Under the pieces are notes generated by a model. It saw nothing but the letters and a program-made list of their open reading frames with translations, made no database searches and had not been told where the DNA came from. A stretch of DNA of 64,000 nt from Metopolophium dirhodum (Eukaryota; Arthropoda; Insecta; Hemiptera; Aphididae): the NCBI RefSeq assembly GCF_019925205.1, contig NC_083560.1:96934083-96998082 (forward strand). The letters are read 5' to 3'. Below are positions 61,264 to 64,000 of this stretch, in pieces (the stretch's first letter is position 1; each line of letters starts with the position of its first letter). Both the position numbers and the translations under genes were made by a program.

Positions 61264-61839
61264 TCAATCTTCACTTTTGGTGTTCCAATCTTTATATATT
61301 CCAGTGTTTGTCAGAGTCTCGACATTTTGTATTTTATAACCGTTTAAATTTGTTGGTAAACGAGGGTATTGTGGTATATATCGACGGGCTCGGTTCAAAT
61401 CTAACACGCGATCGATTGTCATGTTTTCTGTAAATTGTTGATTATTATCGAAGATTATTTTATTTAAAGTAAGCGACACGTCTTTGTTTACCGATATTAT
61501 TGTACTGTTTTCGTAAATTTGTTCCATGTTATTTTTCGAATCAACGTCTATAATTTTTTGTCCGTCATCGGTCGGATGTTTTTCTGCTATCGGATTTACC
61601 GTCAAAACGTCATTGTCGATTGATCTTTTAACGTTATTTTTTTCTTCATAATCTTTTGCTTTGACTAGTTTTATATTTTCAACAGGTATTTGAGTAATTA
61701 CATGTGTAAAATTGTTTCGTACAATTAAACCGAAAATTAGTAAAAAAATCAAAACAATTATTACAACAATACCCAACACTATGGGTAATCGTATACATTT
61801 TTCGCGATGTATTACATTTCGAGTATTATCCATATCCAT
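61264..61839 (-). CDS. odv-e66: N-terminal anchor region of the ODV-E66-type gene, ending at an in-frame TGA
   Basis: 191 residues. A CIRLPIVLGIVV segment starts a membrane span at about residues 16-42, followed by a basic Arg and a hydrophilic spacer up to a Tyr/Pro-rich end (YIPQYPRLPTNL). It is in the same frame as the lyase part downstream. The TGA at 61264-61266 is followed by TCT. Because only one stop separates the halves, options are a nonsense mutation, a translational readthrough site, or two separately made proteins. The lyase ATG at 61245 could initiate on its own but would lack the anchor. The anchor module is shared with the small gene at 44558-44782. Confidence 0.7.
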   Translation of the reverse strand: MDMDNTRNVIHREKCIRLPIVLGIVVIIVLIFLLIFGLIVRNNFTHVITQIPVENIKLVKAKDYEEKNNVKRSIDNDVLTVNPIAEKHPTDDGQKIIDVDSKNNMEQIYENSTIISVNKDVSLTLNKIIFDNNQQFTENMTIDRVLDLNRARRYIPQYPRLPTNLNGYKIQNVETLTNTGIYKDWNTKSED

Positions 61840-62437
61840 ATATTTATAATAATTTATATTCTATTCTGCAGTTATGGATTACGTAACACGAAAACGTTTT
61901 CGTTAATCAGACTAATCTATATTTGTGATGAAAAATGTAATGTAATGTATTGTTGATTTAACGCTATATTAATAACGAATATTGTACTTTTTTTTTTTTT
62001 ACATCAAATAATCAAGTTGTTACAGTTTATCAAATGCGATTATTTTTAATAAAACAATAATGATTATTTTATGAGTTTAATTCAAAAAAAAAAAATATTG
62101 ATTAAGTTTTGAAAAAACCAGGTTGGTATCTAATTATTACCGGATATTTATCAAATTTTGGATCATACGGTTGTCTCAAAGTGCAATTAATGTAGAATAA
62201 ATAAAGTATGTTCCGAACAGGGTGAGACTCTCAGCGATTTTTATGCTTTTCGATTGACGAAAAAAAAAAAATAAAAAGTCTATAGACATATTATGAGAAG
62301 GAGGGGTGAATTGTTGCGCGGGAAAGGAACGGCGCAAGCGCGTACCGACGACTGTCAAAAAAAAAGTGGGGACGACGTCGACCGTCGCGCGCCGGAGGAA
62401 CCGGTACGCGGCGTACGTACTCTTGTCCCCTGAAAAA
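61840..62437. other. Intergenic region with a GC-rich patch
   Basis: AT-rich up to about 62270, then a GC-rich, CpG-containing patch (about 62290-62425) with GCGCG and CGTACG sequences. No coding frame I trust. It borders the palindrome array directly. Confidence 0.4.
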
Positions 62438-63816
62438 AAGACAGTACGTAGGTCTCTTAATTATTAAGGTAATATTACATGAAATGTTAATTGTATATGA
62501 CAAAGAGAAATATTACATTCGGCATGTCGATATTGAGTATATTAATATTCTGAACGTAACACGTGAAAAAAAATATTTTCAGTTTTTAGAGACAGTACGT
62601 AGGTCTCTGAAACCAAATATGATAAATTTAGATTTAATTCTGTACTAAATTTTTACGTATCAATATTTATAATAATAATAATAATAATAATAATATGTAC
62701 TTAACCAGTGTATAATGAAACTATTAATTAAAAAATATAAAAACAATTTTTTTAACTTTTGGAAGACAGTATGTAGGTCTCTAAACGTGCTAAATTTAGA
62801 TTTTCAACCTTATTTGTAAAAAAAAAAATATTTTTACATAATATTAATTGTACGCACACAAAGACGTTTTGTAATTCTCTATAATAAAATTATAGATCGA
62901 AAAGTATAAAAAAAATTTTTAACTTTTGGAAGACAGTATGTAGGTCTCTAAACGTTCTAAATTTAGATTTTCAACCTAATTTGTAAAAAAAAAAAATATT
63001 TTTACATAATATTAATATTGTATACACACACAAAGACGTTTTGTAATTCTCTATAATAAAATTATAGATCGAAAAGTATAACAAAATTTTTTAACTTTTG
63101 AGAGACAGTATGTAGGTCTCTGAATCTGTTAAATTTAGGTTTTAAACATTATTACATAATATTTATACGTACTCAAAGACGTTTTATAATAATTCTCTAT
63201 CGCAAAAGTCTGTATAATATTATCAAAACACTTTACGAGAAAAAATTGAATTGTAATATTTATATCAAGTTTCGGGAGACAGTAGGTGAGTCTCCGCAGT
63301 AAAAATATTCTAAATTTAGATTTTGTCAAACAAAAAAAAAAAAATTAATTTTAAATTCGCGGGTTCAACGGTTTATTCACATGTACTAACAATGATTTCA
63401 CGTAGAAAAAGACGGTAGTTAGGTATCCAGATCAAAAATTCTAAACCCAAAAAAATATTTAATTTCAAAAGACAGTACGTAAGTCTCCAAATTTAAAAAT
63501 ATTATAGGTAAACGCGGTAAGTCACCACAACAAAGAGTTTTAAACGCTGTTCCATAAGTCGAGAACAGTGTTGGTCTCCGAGTCGAAAATTATTGTAAAC
63601 GTTCAATCGTAGAAAATTAATAATAAAGTCTTACGAGACAGTAGGTAGGTCTCTGAATTGAAAAATCGTAAACATTACTCGTCGAATAATAATGAAAAAT
63701 CTTACAGTCTCCAAAAAGAGACGGTAGGTATGTCTCTGTATCGTAAAATATTCAGCCTTGGAAAACAAGCAGTAAAAAATATTTTCAAATACCAAGAGAC
63801 AGTAGGTGAGTCTCCG
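62438..63816. repeat. hr-like array of about 12 imperfect palindromes
   Basis: Twelve copies of a ~20-base element with arms AGAGAC and GTCTCT around a core like AGTAGGTAG: near 62438, 62588, 62761, 62930, 63101, 63274, 63409, 63469, 63561, 63634, 63716 and 63796. The first six are spaced 150-173 bases and lie in longer tandem repeats that share AAAGACGTTTT and AAATTTAGATTTT segments; the later ones are 60-135 bases apart and more divergent. Clusters of imperfect palindromes in AT-rich DNA are the mark of baculovirus/nudivirus homologous regions, which serve as enhancers and candidate replication origins. Function here is inferred from structure. Confidence 0.7.
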
Positions 63817-64000
63817 GATCAATAAAGGATGTTACTTTACCTGTTTGCCGATACGACAAATAAAAATAAAAAATAACTCTATTATTATTACGATTTCTAT
63901 GCTCCAATGTAAAATCAATATTATTGTCCGATTCATTCATTACTTGCGGAATTTTTCATATCTTTCTCTAAAAGTTTCGTTTATCGACGCTGCACAATTG
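63817..64000. other. Right edge, possible start of a leftward gene
   Basis: On the minus strand an ATG near 63940 opens a frame of about 45 codons rich in Asn that runs into the last palindrome and then a stop. It may be a short exon or chance. Nothing else recognisable before the window ends. Confidence 0.25.

Noticed and set aside
62438..63816. CRISPR array
   Set aside because: The repeats are short imperfect palindromes that vary in sequence and spacing, and the context is eukaryotic/insect viral DNA.
62438..63816. Series of short exons using GTAGGTGAGT-like donors
   Set aside because: No acceptors or open frames link the elements consistently; the palindromic arms are the more constant feature.

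Overview
The window is very AT-rich eukaryotic-type DNA that carries two unrelated kinds of virus-like material. The outer parts (about 1-15.6 kb and 42.5-64 kb) hold a cluster of genes from the nudivirus/baculovirus lineage. Those recognised with confidence are 38K (831-1751), VP91/PIF-8 (1781-3766), PIF-3 (6158-6817), LEF-4 (54438-55844) and an ODV-E66-type lyase (59740-61839). Around them are genes I could not name: RING proteins, a Ulp1-type protease, membrane proteins and a large coiled-coil protein. Three genes in these parts contain introns whose exons join perfectly in frame (13872-15574, 52597-52985, 53355-53955), which is unusual for nudivirus genes. The ODV-E66 gene is split by a single in-frame TGA. 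The right edge (62438-63816) is an array of about 12 imperfect palindromes that looks like a baculovirus/nudivirus homologous region (hr).

The middle (about 16.1-42.5 kb) is nested transposable-element DNA. Four tandem copies of a ~1873-bp unit carry the same broken piece of a Helitron protein. The last copy is interrupted by an ~18.95-kb Polinton/Maverick (adintovirus-like) element flanked by the 6-bp target duplication GAAGCG. The element encodes a double-jelly-roll-type major capsid protein, a penton-type minor capsid protein, an adenain-like protease, a phospholipase-A2-domain protein, a packaging ATPase, a chromodomain DDE integrase and a ten-exon protein-primed DNA polymerase B with N-terminal C2H2 fingers. 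A complete pogo/Tigger-type DNA transposon (37506-39852, TA duplication) sits inside its right end. The Polinton right terminus is duplicated around a 195-bp inverted copy of the left host flank, a trace of template switching between its terminal repeats.

The nested transposons, splice sites and Helitron-derived satellite suggest the nudivirus-like cluster lies in an insect chromosome (an endogenous nudivirus). An AT-rich hemipteran such as an aphid is my guess from base composition and the style of the Polinton. Most viral genes are still open, so the integration looks recent or the genes are maintained. The recognised viral genes cover per os infectivity (VP91/PIF-8, PIF-3), nucleocapsid assembly (38K), late transcription and mRNA capping (LEF-4) and envelope functions (ODV-E66). 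DNA polymerase, helicase, P74 and the other RNA-polymerase subunits are not visible here. The Polinton set is close to a complete self-synthesising element, apart from one conserved gene with a frame break and a protease lacking an obvious AUG.
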